From contig NZ_JJML01000044.1 in NCBI RefSeq assembly GCF_000775285.1, positions 58 to 54,890 of the forward strand: a DNA stretch of 54,833 bases, read 5' to 3'. Below are positions 19,845 to 28,661 of the stretch, one piece after another (within the stretch, counting starts at the first letter, position 1; each line of letters begins with the position of its first letter). The position numbers and the translations under genes are program-made. Below the pieces are notes generated by a model, which was not told where the DNA came from, searched no databases, and saw only the letters and a list, made by a program, of their open reading frames with translations. This stretch comes from Neosynechococcus sphagnicola sy1 (GTDB lineage Bacteria; Cyanobacteriota; Cyanobacteriia; Neosynechococcales; Neosynechococcaceae).

Positions 19845-22148
19845 ATGGCACTTCTTTCAGGAACCATTACCACAGGTAACGACACCCTTGTCTGTGATGA
19901 TGCGAATGATCTCGTAGATGCGTTGACAGGTAATGACTCGATTGAAGGTGGCGGTGGCAATGACAGCTTGGTGGGGAATGATGGGGATGACACCCTTCTA
20001 GGTGGTACGGGTGCAGATAGCTTAGACGGTGGCAATGGGAGCGACTCTATTCATGGGGGCGACGATCACGATACCCTGGTCGGCAGTACTAGTACGGATT
20101 ACCTGTGGGGTGACGAAGGGGATGACAGCCTCAGCGGTGGCTCGGGGAATGATGCTCTTTCGGGGGGGAATGGTAAAGATACGCTGCTAGGCGATGAAGG
20201 GGATGATTATTTAATCGGTGGCAATGAAGATGCCATTAATGTATCTGACGATGACAGCCTTGATGGTGGTTCTGGGAATGACACCCTGGTGGGTTGGTCT
20301 GGGAATGACACCCTAGCAGGGGGCAACGGCAACGATACCCTGGCCGGCCAAGATGGAGACGATAGGTTGCTGGGAGGCTATGGCAACGATAGTTTAGATG
20401 GCGGTACTGGCAACGATACTGCTGACTACTCTGATGCACCCGCAGGGGTCTTGGTGAATCTTGCAACTGGACTGGTGACCGGTGCATCTGGCAACGACAC
20501 CTTGGTGAGTATTGAGCGGGTTCTTGGTTCGGATACCGAAGATACCCTGGTTGGTGGTCTCAATGATGACACCTTGGATGGAGATTACAGCAACGATAGT
20601 CTTTTGGGTGGAGAGGGGAATGACTCTCTGATGGGGGGCGATGGTGCCGATACCCTATCAGGAGATGCAGGCAATGACTGGCTGAATGGGGATGATGGTC
20701 TGTTTGAGGGCGAAGATGTTGGCGACAGCCTGATGGGTGGAGACGGGCGAGATACCCTCTTAGGTGGGGAAGGGGATGACACCCTTTTAGGGGGAACCAG
20801 TGGAGACTGGCTCAATGGTGAAGTTGGCAACGATAGCCTGCGCGGCAATGACGGCACTGATACGCTCATGGGGGATGATGGCAACGACACCCTCAATGGG
20901 GGGAATGGAGCGGACTCCCTTAGTGGTGGTAGCGGCAATGATTCGCTGTTAGGGAGTGATAGCAATGACACCCTCGATGGTGGCAGCGGGATTGATACGC
21001 TTGATGGTGGGACTGGCAACGATAGCCTTCTCGGACAAACAGGGAATGACCAACTCCTAGGCAGAGAGGGCGATGACACCTTGGACGGGGAGGATGGCAA
21101 TGACACCCTCAATGGCGATGATGGCCTGGATGTTCTGGCTGGGGGCGATGGCAACGATAGCCTTGCGGGTGGCACTGGCAATGATGCCCTCAATGGCGAT
21201 GGGGGCAACGATAGTCTCAATGGGGAAGCGGATCGTGACACCCTCTGGGGAGGAGAGGGCAATGATACCTTACTGGGGGGGACGAGTGGCGATCACCTCA
21301 CAGGAGATGCGGGTAACGACAGTCTCATGGGCGAGGCTGGGGGGAGATAGCCGTGGACGGGGGGAGCGGGGATGATTGGTTACATGGGGGCAGCAGCGCC
21401 GATATCTTACTAGGAGGAGAGGGCAATGATACTCTCTTGGGGGGCGATCACAATGACACGCTGGATGGTGGCACTGGCACCGATAGTCTCCAAGGGGGGG
21501 ACGGTATCGACACCGTTGATTACTCCGCTGCCGCACCTGGGATTGATGTCAATCTGGAAACAGGAATCACCAGTGGTGGCACCGAAAATGATCGACTTGC
21601 GAGCATAGAGGGGGTCATCGGTTCCCTGGGAAATGACAGCATCATCGGCGGCAGTGGCAACGAAGCAATTTCGGGTAATGCGGGCAACGATCACCTGGAA
21701 GGACGTGGGGGAACTGATTCTCTCAGTGGCGAATCTGGAGACGACGAATTAATTGGCAGTGGTGGCAATGATCGACTGAGCGGTGGGAGCGGCTACGATA
21801 CCCTCTCGGGGGGGCAGTGGCAATGATCGGTTTATCTTTGACACGGGGGTACCGTTTGATAGCAGTACTATTGGCATTGATACCATTACTGACTTTGCCT
21901 CGGGTCAAGATTACCTGGTGCTGGATCGGACGACATTTACCCAATTGGGCACAACGGTCAGTTTTGCCGCCGTAGGCACGGAGGCAGACGCTGCCACCAG
22001 TGCGGCTCTGATCACCTACATCACCGCAACAGGAAGTTTGTACTACAATCAGAATGGAAGCAATACAGGGTTTGGTCTGGGTGGACAATTCGCAGATCTG
22101 AGCGATGGATTAGGTCTGACAACCACAGATTTCTCGATCAATCCCTAG
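19845..22148 (+). CDS. RTX (hemolysin-type calcium-binding repeat) protein (two frame slips repaired)
   Basis: About 767 residues after repair of the G6 run at 21339-21344 and the G7 run at 21808-21814. Nearly all of it is nonapeptide repeats of the type GGxGNDxLxG, which bind Ca2+ in parallel beta rolls. The C-terminal domain (RFIFDTG, ITDFASGQDYLVLD, then DLSDGLGLTTTDFSINP) is the cap commonly found on cyanobacterial RTX proteins and probably acts as the type I secretion signal. No catalytic domain is seen and no type I secretion genes are nearby, so it may be a surface or matrix protein. Two non-repeat modules containing ADYSDAPAGVLVNLATG and VDYSAAAPGIDVNLETG interrupt the repeats. Confidence 0.88.
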
Positions 22149-22149
22149 G

Positions 22150-22317
22150 TCAATCCCCCCTTGATTCAGGCTGGAAACTTAATTTCTGCGCTGTTCTCAA
22201 GATCTGCCCTGCCAGGATCGCCGCCCCAAAGTCATTATCAATATTCACCACCCCGATGCCAGCGGCGCAGGAATTGAGCATGGTCAGCAACGGAGACAGT
22301 CCCACCCCTCGACAGAA
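22150..22317 (-). pseudogene. larB: LarB (PurE-like) C-terminal remnant
   Basis: Reading leftward, about 55 codons give [20 protein letters not shown] followed by [14 protein letters not shown] and a TGA stop at 22150-22152. This matches the very end of LarB, the pyridinium biscarboxylic acid synthase of nickel-pincer cofactor assembly, whose last conserved block is LNSCAAGxxVVNIDNxFGA. No upstream part of the gene is present, and the sequence changes to unrelated DNA at about 22317. Intact LarB is about 250 residues, so this is a leftover of a deletion or rearrangement. Confidence 0.7.
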
Positions 22318-22335
22318 ACAGAACATTTGTCCTGT

Positions 22336-22566
22336 CTACGAGCGAGATAATAGTCTAGGGGAGTGGGAAAGTGCTGTAAGTTTAATCGTTGGAGCATCTG
22401 TATCATCAGGATGCTTGGGAGAAGCTCCGAGGGCTTCTTGCCAGGAACAATCCTCTTGAAGGGTGTCATCCTGCATTTCCAAACGACAACTCCGACAGTA
22501 GAAATAAGCTCGACCAGATCGGGCATGGCGCAATAGAATATCGGAGCAAAAAGGGCAAGTAGACAT
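22336..22566 (-). CDS. Small zinc-ribbon protein
   Basis: 76 residues beginning MSTCPFCSDILLRHARSG and containing YFYCRSCRLEMQ. Two CxxC knuckles 17 residues apart form a zinc ribbon typical of short cyanobacterial proteins that may bind nucleic acid or a protein partner. The C-terminal 40 residues are Asp/Ser/Pro-rich and look disordered. The role is unknown. It sits between the larB remnant and a decayed AT-rich region, so it may be a survivor of a rearranged stretch. Confidence 0.65.
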   Translation of the reverse strand: MSTCPFCSDILLRHARSGRAYFYCRSCRLEMQDDTLQEDCSWQEALGASPKHPDDTDAPTIKLTALSHSPRLLSRS

Positions 22567-23035
22567 TTTTTTGTATTTTCATCCAAAGATCTGATTTGTA
22601 AATCTCAATTTCTGTCAGCAGATTCATCATTTTTTTAAATCTGCCATTGCGCTCTAAAAAAAAGACGAGTCAAAGAGCACCGAAGTTCAATTATCAAAAC
22701 CTAGGAAAACAACAGTTTTTGAGAAATGAATTCCTGAATTTAGGAACCCAAAGCAGAATAATTTGACGAGTTTTTTTATTGCTTCTTATTTTAACTTAAA
22801 ATTCCAAGCATTAACTTATCAAGCAATGCTTGCAGTTTAGTGCTATGCCAGAGCAATTATGTGTATCATGAGTTACAAATTAAGAGAAGTTTATATTTAT
22901 TGAGCTATAGCTGCGATCATTGTGAAATTAAATATCTTTTGAATTTTCCATTTTTGTTTGTAGCCCTGTTCTTTATTGATGCCAATATATGGCGGCTATT
23001 AAGCCGGTAAAGTACAGTCGATTATTGACTGGCAA
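22567..23035. other. AT-rich gene-free stretch
   Basis: About 470 bases, much more AT-rich than the flanking genes, with many stops in all frames. It contains poly-A/T runs but no gene, RNA or terminator that I can support. It lies between the zinc-ribbon gene and a transposase remnant, so it is probably decayed mobile DNA. Confidence 0.6.
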
Positions 23036-23280
23036 AAGCTTCGGGACTGGATTCGTACTGCACTTGGCTGAGAAAAGCTATATCATTTATCAGCCGATAT
23101 AAAACTAAGATTTATTGAAAATGGAATTGAAGGCTTAAAGTTAAAACATAAAGGGTCAAAAGGATATCTAAGCTCGGAAGAACCTCTAGAGATTATCAAG
23201 TATTGAGAGTCCAAAGAACACTGGAGTCTTCAAGAAGTTAAGGAATATATAACTCAGATGTGTCAGGCAGTTAGCTCACA
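23036..23280 (+). pseudogene. IS630-type transposase OrfA remnant
   Basis: In one frame the DNA reads KLRDWIRTALG, stop (23069-23071), then EKLYHLSADIKLRFIENGI, GLKLKHKGSKGYLSSEE, another stop (23204-23206) and ESKEHWSLQEVKEYITQM. This resembles the helix-turn-helix first part of IS630-type transposases. Two in-frame stops and no catalytic half show decay. The stops are base substitutions, not homopolymer slips, so this is real pseudogenisation. Confidence 0.65.
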
Positions 23281-23292
23281 ATCTCCTATCCC

Positions 23293-23535
23293 CTAGCTTG
23301 AGGGTGGTAGATCGCCAATTCCTAATTGTTCGGTGATCTGTTCAAACTGTTGCCACAGGGATTGAAGTTGCTGATAGGATTCAGCAGTTGTGAGCTTGCC
23401 GCCTGTTGTCAGACCTGAGACATAGCCAACGCGTTGCGCGAACTCCTGTAAGTTGGCATTGAACACCAGATAATCAGGCTGAAACTGGCCATGGTAGGGA
23501 TGCTTGGGATATAAAAAACGATTGCAATCGCCCAT
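23293..23535 (-). CDS. DUF7219-like small cyanobacterial protein
   Basis: 80 residues, starting MGDCNRFLYPKHPYHGQF and continuing PDYLVFNANLQEFAQRVGYV and GLTTGGKLTTAESYQQL. This is a conserved small cyanobacterial family without a known function; the family name is from memory. It is predicted soluble and mostly helical. Good conservation along the full length argues that it is a real gene despite its size and the decayed DNA next to it. Confidence 0.75.
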   Translation of the reverse strand: MGDCNRFLYPKHPYHGQFQPDYLVFNANLQEFAQRVGYVSGLTTGGKLTTAESYQQLQSLWQQFEQITEQLGIGDLPPSS

Positions 23536-23682
23536 CGTTACCTCCGATTTAAAACGGCTGCAGAATTCAGATCGGTATAATCGTTAACCATACCTTAACC
23601 TAATTTTAACCAAAAGCCGAACCTGGGATTGGGAACTGGACAAGGGAGTGGATCTTCTGGGTGGTGCCCCCTTGGTGGTAAG

Positions 23683-25911
23683 TCAGGGATGCTTCCGGGC
23701 ACGCTCACGGAAAAAGTCTGCCAGGGCTTGCCCACAGGTGTGGTTCTGAAACAATTGTGGCTGCCCCTGCTGCATGGCGGCAACCACGGCCTCCCGCCAT
23801 TGGGCATCCAACCCCAGTCGCACCGCAATTTCAATATATTGCTGCTGATTTTGGGCGATGGTGTCGGTCACGTCCAGAACTTGTAACATGGCGTAAGCAT
23901 GGCGACTGCGCATCCATGGCCCTGGACAGGTGACGATGGGTAAGCCACAGGCGATCGCTTCTAACGTCGTATTTCCCCCCGACCAGCCCAGAGAGTCTAG
24001 AAAAATGTCGGCGGCTAAATTCAAACTGAGATAGTCCATCCCATCAAGGCGCGGTAGAATCACACAGAACTGCTGAGCATCTACTCCCCAGTCAGCAAAG
24101 GCCTGGTGGAGGCGCTGTTGAAATTGCTGGGTGACAAACCCACCGGGGGTGGGGCTGGCTAAAAACACAAATTGGGCTTGGGGCACCTGGAGGGCAATTT
24201 GGGCAAAAATCGAGTCGTACTGCGGCAGGTATTTATAGAGAGACTGACAACAGAGATAGACCATGGCATCCTCCCGCAGTTGCAGTTGGGCGCGTTTTTT
24301 GGGGGTTGCAGGTAACTCCGGGGGGGCATAGACGATGCCGATCTGGGGGAGGCGCACCAGGGTTTCCGTATAGTGTTCCTGGGCATTTTCTGGCTCCATC
24401 CCATCGCTGCTCAGGTAGTAGTCAATGGTGGGAAGCCCAGAGGTAATCGGGTGCCCCCAGGTGAGGCATTGGGTGGGAGCAAACCGCAGGGCTCCAAGTT
24501 TGTAAGACTCTGCATTCATGCCAATGTCGGTAAACACCAAAATATCCAGGCGATCGCCCTGGAGTTGATGGCAGAGGTGTTCAAAATCATTGTAAATGTG
24601 GTGAAAAGTATCACTGTGGCGCTGAAATGCCGCCGTCACCCTGTCGGCTGTTTTACCTGTGTAGTAGCAAAACACCTCAAACTCGCGGTGACCGAGGGCG
24701 GGTAACCAGCCCCCAAACAACTTGGCGACGGTATGTTCACGCAAGTGCTGCGAGACAAAGCCCACTCGAATCCTCCGCCCCACTGCCTGTCGTTGCAGGG
24801 GTCTTGTCCACTGGGGATAGCGAGTCGCCAGGATGCGATGCACCAGTTGCCCATACTGGCGTTGCAGGTCGTAATCCGCCTTGCCCTGATATTGCAAGTA
24901 AAAGTTGCTGGTATAGTCCACCCCGCACCATGCCTGCTGTCGGTTGGTTGCCGTCTCTAAATCCGTCGTCTGAATCAGGGTTTGCAGTCCCTGGTGAAAT
25001 CGCTGTCGCCAGTGATCGATCTGCTCGGGGGTGTCATAGAGCACGGGCAGTAATAAGAGGTAATTCCAGCGAACGGCTCCATCCTCCGGTTCTACTGCCA
25101 GGGCTTGCTCATAGTAAGACTGTGCCCGATCCACCTGCCCCTGGTCTTTGAAGTAGTTGCCGAGGGTGAAGTAGACCTCCACCCAGTCCGGTTTCAAGGT
25201 CAAGGCCTGGTGATAGCTGGCCAGCGCCGCCTCTGTTTCTCCAGCTGCCTTGAGAACATTCCCCAGATGTAAATGGGCTTCAGGATACTTAGGGTCAAGG
25301 GCGATTGCCTGTTGCAGCGCCGCGATCGCTTCGGGAACCTGGTCAGCTGTTTCTAAGGCCATCCCCAAACTATTCCAGGCTAGGGCGTAGGCGGGAGCAA
25401 CGGCAATGGCTTGGCGATAATGGGCGATCGCCGCAGTCAACTGTCCCTGCTGTTTCACTAACAGCCCTAGATTGTGGTGGGCGGGAGCCAGGTTGGGTTT
25501 AATTGCCAGGGCCCGTTGATAACTGGCAATGGCAGCAACCGTCTCTCCTTGGGCTTGCAGAGCATTGCCTAGGTTATAGTGGGCCTCAGCATAGTCGGGC
25601 TGGAGTTGGATCGCTTGGCGATAACACCGCACCGCTGTCTGCCATTGTTCCAAGCGCCGGTAAACTTCGCCCAAGCTGTTGTGGTAGGCGGCTTGGTTGG
25701 GACTTACTTGAATGGCTGCGGTGATACAAGCGATCGCTGTTTCGGTAGATCCCAATTGATGGGCCAAGACACCGAGCAAATGGAGGGCATCGGGATGCTG
25801 AGGCTGAACCTGAAGCACCTGACGGTACATTTGCTCTGCCTGCTGGAGCTGCCCGGATTGATGATAACGCAGGCCGATTTCCAGGGCGTTGGGTATCGCT
25901 GGCATCCTCAT
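23683..25911 (-). CDS. TPR protein with GT41 (O-GlcNAc transferase/SPINDLY-like) domain
   Basis: About 742 residues. The N-terminal 300 residues hold eight tetratricopeptide repeats of 34 residues with the usual W/L-G-Y/A-A-P spacing, for example AEAHYNLGNALQAQGETVAA. The C-terminal part (about 370-740) is the GT41 catalytic region: VGFVSQHLREHTVAKLF, TDIGMNAESYKLG, CLTWGHPITSGLPTIDYYL, and DIFLDSLGWSGGNTTLEAIA with LPIVTCPG. These enzymes transfer a sugar from a nucleotide donor to protein. The acceptor is unknown. The start is ATG 25911; an upstream TTG at 25926 would overlap the terminator of cysA. Confidence 0.9.
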   Translation of the reverse strand: MRMPAIPNALEIGLRYHQSGQLQQAEQMYRQVLQVQPQHPDALHLLGVLAHQLGSTETAIACITAAIQVSPNQAAYHNSLGEVYRRLEQWQTAVRCYRQAIQLQPDYAEAHYNLGNALQAQGETVAAIASYQRALAIKPNLAPAHHNLGLLVKQQGQLTAAIAHYRQAIAVAPAYALAWNSLGMALETADQVPEAIAALQQAIALDPKYPEAHLHLGNVLKAAGETEAALASYHQALTLKPDWVEVYFTLGNYFKDQGQVDRAQSYYEQALAVEPEDGAVRWNYLLLLPVLYDTPEQIDHWRQRFHQGLQTLIQTTDLETATNRQQAWCGVDYTSNFYLQYQGKADYDLQRQYGQLVHRILATRYPQWTRPLQRQAVGRRIRVGFVSQHLREHTVAKLFGGWLPALGHREFEVFCYYTGKTADRVTAAFQRHSDTFHHIYNDFEHLCHQLQGDRLDILVFTDIGMNAESYKLGALRFAPTQCLTWGHPITSGLPTIDYYLSSDGMEPENAQEHYTETLVRLPQIGIVYAPPELPATPKKRAQLQLREDAMVYLCCQSLYKYLPQYDSIFAQIALQVPQAQFVFLASPTPGGFVTQQFQQRLHQAFADWGVDAQQFCVILPRLDGMDYLSLNLAADIFLDSLGWSGGNTTLEAIACGLPIVTCPGPWMRSRHAYAMLQVLDVTDTIAQNQQQYIEIAVRLGLDAQWREAVVAAMQQGQPQLFQNHTCGQALADFFRERARKHP

Positions 25912-25924
25912 AGGTTGGCAATCC

Positions 25925-25949
25925 AAAAACAGCCCTGAAGCGAACAGGG
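25925..25949 (-). terminator. Likely terminator of cysA
   Basis: On the minus strand CCCTG, loop TTCGCTT, CAGGG is followed by CTGTTTTTGG, 50 bases past the cysA stop and just before the TPR gene. The five-pair stem is short, so this is tentative. A 7-bp repeat AACAGGG/CCCTGTT overlaps it. Confidence 0.45.
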
Positions 25950-25998
25950 TTCAGAGCCCCTGTTTTATTTAGATGGTCAATGGCAGGTAGGAGTTCCC

Positions 25999-27015
25999 TT
26001 AAATCGAATAGTGGAGGGGGAATGACCGAGCTTCTTTGGGTTTAATATAGACCTGCTGTTGCGGCTCCAACTTTAATTCCCCAAAACGTTCCCGACTCAG
26101 GTGGGCAATCACCATTTGACCATCATCAAGGGCGAGTTCTGCTTGGACTTCTGAACCCAAGTGAATTAACCGAGAAATCCGGGCAGGAGAGGTTGAACCA
26201 TTGGGAGTTGTGGTGATGACAACATCATGGGGACGGAGAAATACGTGGGGTTGGGCGCTGTCAAAGCCATTGTTCTGGAAGATTTGTGACGAGCTGGGCA
26301 GAACATTGACAGGGCCAATAAAACTCATGACAAAGGCCGTTGCTGGGTGGTCATAGATCTCAGCGGGGGTTCCTACCTGCTCGATCTGCCCCTTATTGGT
26401 GACGACAATCACATCAGCCACCTCCATGGCTTCTTCTTGGTCATGGGTGACAAACACCGTCGTGACATGGACTTCATCATGGAGACGGCGCAGCCAAGCC
26501 CGCAGATCCTTACGGACTTTGGCATCTAGAGCTCCAAAGGGTTCATCTAATAGCAAGACGTTTGGCTCTACTGCCAGCGATCGCGCTAAGGCAATCCGTT
26601 GCCGCTGCCCACCCGAGAGTTGGGAGGGGTAGCGATCGCCCATGCCACTTAACTGCACCAGATCCAGCAACGTATCCACCCGATTCTTGACCGTTGCTTT
26701 AGGCATTTTCCGGATTTCCATGCCAAAGGCAATATTCTGGCGCACGGTCATGTGCTTAAACAGTGCATAGTGTTGAAACACAAAACCGATATTGCGGTCT
26801 TGGACACTCTTATGGGTGGCATCTGTCCCAGTCAGAAAGATCTTGCCACTATCGGGGGTTTCCAGACCCGCGATCAAGCGCAGCAGGGTTGACTTCCCCG
26901 ATCCAGATGGCCCTAGTAACGCCACCAGAGATCCTGTCTTAATCTCTAAGCTCACCTGATCGACTGCTTTGAAACTGCCGAAGTGTTTGGATACGTTTTC
27001 AACTACAATCCCCAT
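25999..27015 (-). CDS. cysA: Sulfate/thiosulfate ABC transporter ATPase CysA
   Basis: 338 residues. Walker A is GPSGSGKST (about 35-43), the Q-loop is FVFQHYALF, the ABC signature is [15 protein letters not shown], Walker B is [12 protein letters not shown], and the H-loop is [10 protein letters not shown]. The C-terminal TOBE-like domain begins near residue 240 ([12 protein letters not shown], then [10 protein letters not shown]). This pattern fits CysA, which powers sulfate and thiosulfate import. No cysT, cysW or sbp gene lies beside it, so the permease is encoded elsewhere; assignment to CysA rests on overall sequence resemblance. Confidence 0.88.
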   Translation of the reverse strand: MGIVVENVSKHFGSFKAVDQVSLEIKTGSLVALLGPSGSGKSTLLRLIAGLETPDSGKIFLTGTDATHKSVQDRNIGFVFQHYALFKHMTVRQNIAFGMEIRKMPKATVKNRVDTLLDLVQLSGMGDRYPSQLSGGQRQRIALARSLAVEPNVLLLDEPFGALDAKVRKDLRAWLRRLHDEVHVTTVFVTHDQEEAMEVADVIVVTNKGQIEQVGTPAEIYDHPATAFVMSFIGPVNVLPSSSQIFQNNGFDSAQPHVFLRPHDVVITTTPNGSTSPARISRLIHLGSEVQAELALDDGQMVIAHLSRERFGELKLEPQQQVYIKPKEARSFPLHYSI

Positions 27016-27663
27016 GACCCCCAGACCTCTTGCAACAATTTAGTTTCGTGAATACCGCTTCCACAGCCCCTTACCCGCAGAGCAAACAATGCCCGGTTTG
27101 CCGCTCAGGTTACTGTAGTTTACATCATAAACCCCATGAAGTAAGGAGAAACTCCTGAGCACATCTACCCAGCCTATGGTGATTGTGCAACTGATCTTAG
27201 GCATGGGACAAAGGGGTACAGGTATCAGCAGCCTTGGATATTTGCTCTTTAGTTATTGTCACTCACCTTGGGAATCAGTTCTCAATGGCAGAATTCCCAA
27301 CGGTGATTCCTCAAGTTTTTCCCCACTGCTTCCCAATTGCTTGACGGAGAGGGGGATGGGTGGCTTAAGAACCGTTTCCTGAATATCCTAACTGTTGATA
27401 GGAATGGTATGGGTAAAGGCAGGAGAGCGGTGGAGCCTCCCATTATTCCCCCATCGATGGAAGAGAGAATCTATTACTTTTTCTAATCTACCACCCACAG
27501 TTGTCCACTCAATCCTCCAGGGCACAGCGGATGGTATGTCTGGCGGCCTAACTCGCCCTCGATCATCCGTCACAGTTCCTCTCATGGGGTGTAAGCCACT
27601 CATACCTGGGGATATTCATTCAGTGAGAACCGCTGACATCGTGAGGATGCCTTAAAACTACGG
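27016..27663. other. Long intergenic region upstream of cysA and the GGCT-like gene
   Basis: About 650 bases between divergent genes. Short open frames occur on both strands, but none has a recognisable domain, good start signal or cyanobacterial-looking protein. I see no transposon ends and no structured RNA that I can support. The promoter of cysA should lie in the left part. Confidence 0.5.
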
Positions 27664-27691
27664 TTTATCTATCGGAATTTAGTTGTATAAT
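27664..27691 (+). promoter_or_regulatory. Sigma-70-type promoter of the GGCT-like gene
   Basis: TTTATC (27664-27669), 16 bases, then a perfect TATAAT (27686-27691). Transcription would start near 27698, giving a leader of about 70 bases before the ATG at 27768. Confidence 0.55.
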
Positions 27692-27767
27692 CTAAGCCAG
27701 TTTGCTACCATCTTTTCTAGATAACCTAAGGCTACGTTTGCACAAGTTTTTCTCAAGCACTGGAGCT

Positions 27768-28286
27768 ATGAAATTACACCATCAGACAGAGCCAAGCTTC
27801 TACTACTTTGCCTATGGCTCCTGTATGTGTCCAGTGGATTTAAAACGGACGCTGGGTGAATCGACCCATTCCTACGTAGTTGGGCCAGCAACTCTTCATG
27901 GCTACCGCCTCGGCTTTTATCGCTACCTGTCCCATCGCAACTGTGGTGCCCTCGATATGGTGACTGATCCAACCGCAACGGTGGAGGGGGTATTGTATCG
28001 GCTGCCACAACGCTTGAGTGCTGCTCTCGACCACCGTGAAGAAGGATATCGCCACGAGGTCATTACAGTGCATTGCCAGAAACGACATTACACGAATGTC
28101 CGCACCTATGTGGTGATTGAAAAGTTAACTGCTGAAATTCCACCCAACGACTGGTATTTTCACGTTGTGCTGCGGGGGGCGACAACCTGTGGGTTGCCGG
28201 AGCATTACTGCTGGCAACTGTTCCAACACATGTACCAACTCCAGCAGCAACAAGCTGAGCGATCACAGCTACCGCAGTCCGCCTAA
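27768..28286 (+). CDS. Gamma-glutamylcyclotransferase-like protein (GGCT/AIG2 fold)
   Basis: About 172 residues from the ATG at 27768. The signature YFAYGSCMCPVDLKR near the N-terminus matches the YGSNM substrate loop of the GGCT-like fold, with Cys in place of Asn. ALDHREEGYRH provides the conserved catalytic Glu region. Enzymes of this fold release 5-oxoproline from gamma-glutamyl compounds; the exact substrate is not predictable. A longer frame from 27702 would place the start very close to the promoter and lacks similarity. The next terminator is the one at 28509-28535. Confidence 0.75.
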   Translation: MKLHHQTEPSFYYFAYGSCMCPVDLKRTLGESTHSYVVGPATLHGYRLGFYRYLSHRNCGALDMVTDPTATVEGVLYRLPQRLSAALDHREEGYRHEVITVHCQKRHYTNVRTYVVIEKLTAEIPPNDWYFHVVLRGATTCGLPEHYCWQLFQHMYQLQQQQAERSQLPQSA

Positions 28287-28380
28287 GCGATCGCAGCTAG
28301 GATCAGGACTGCGGCATTGAGTCTAGAACAGGGTTAGGGATTACTATCCCGGAACTATTGACAGTGTTTTGTAAAGATTG

Positions 28381-28408
28381 TTGATATTACTTAATTTTTT
28401 GTTACTAT
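28381..28408 (+). promoter_or_regulatory. Promoter of the candidate small RNA
   Basis: TTGATA (28381-28386), 16 bases, then TACTAT (28403-28408), with TGT before the -10 as an extended -10 element. The predicted start is near 28416. Confidence 0.55.
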
Positions 28409-28415
28409 TGGTTTC

Positions 28416-28535
28416 ATAAGCGCAGCAAGTAAAAATAGCTTGTAAAAGGTTTGTTTCTCCTCTCTCCTTCTACGTCTGGCTAAGTTATTTGTATTGGCTC
28501 TCCCTTCTCCCCAGCTTCTAGGCTGGGGATTTTTT
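28416..28535 (+). ncRNA. Candidate small regulatory RNA, about 120 nt
   Basis: A short stretch bounded by a good promoter (28381-28408) and a strong intrinsic terminator (28509-28535) with no open frame of note. The middle (about 28454-28470) is a pyrimidine-rich tract, TTTCTCCTCTCTCCTTC, predicted to be unpaired; such a tract could base-pair with GGAG-type ribosome binding sites. Size and layout resemble the cyanobacterial photosynthesis regulator PsrR1, but I cannot test homology. It lies between the GGCT-like gene and the SpoIIE-type gene, and could instead be the 3' end of a read-through transcript. Confidence 0.45.
28509..28535 (+). terminator. Strong intrinsic terminator
   Basis: CCCCAGC (28509-28515), loop TTCTAG, GCTGGGG (28522-28528), then A and six T. 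It ends the candidate sRNA or, if read through, the GGCT-like transcript. Confidence 0.85.
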
Positions 28536-28661
28536 GGCATGTCCGATCTCTGCGGGGTGAGTCGGGATTACTCAGCGGTATTGGTCATTCCGTCGGTTGA
28601 AGGACTTGTAATAGGCGTTTGCGCAAAGTACTGCCTCTCTGATCGGATTTTCATCCCACCG

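Noticed and set aside
20585-21262. Minus-strand Ser/Pro-rich frame of 225 codons
   Set aside because: Antisense shadow of the RTX repeats; its Ser/Pro pattern is the mirror of the Gly/Asp repeat codons.
27176-27655. Two short plus-strand open frames upstream of the GGCT-like gene
   Set aside because: No family resemblance, no conserved start context, and composition unlike neighbouring genes.
28401-28418. HLR1 (RpaB) element at the sRNA promoter
   Set aside because: Two mismatches and overlap with the -10 box; kept only as a hint in the sRNA finding, not as a feature.
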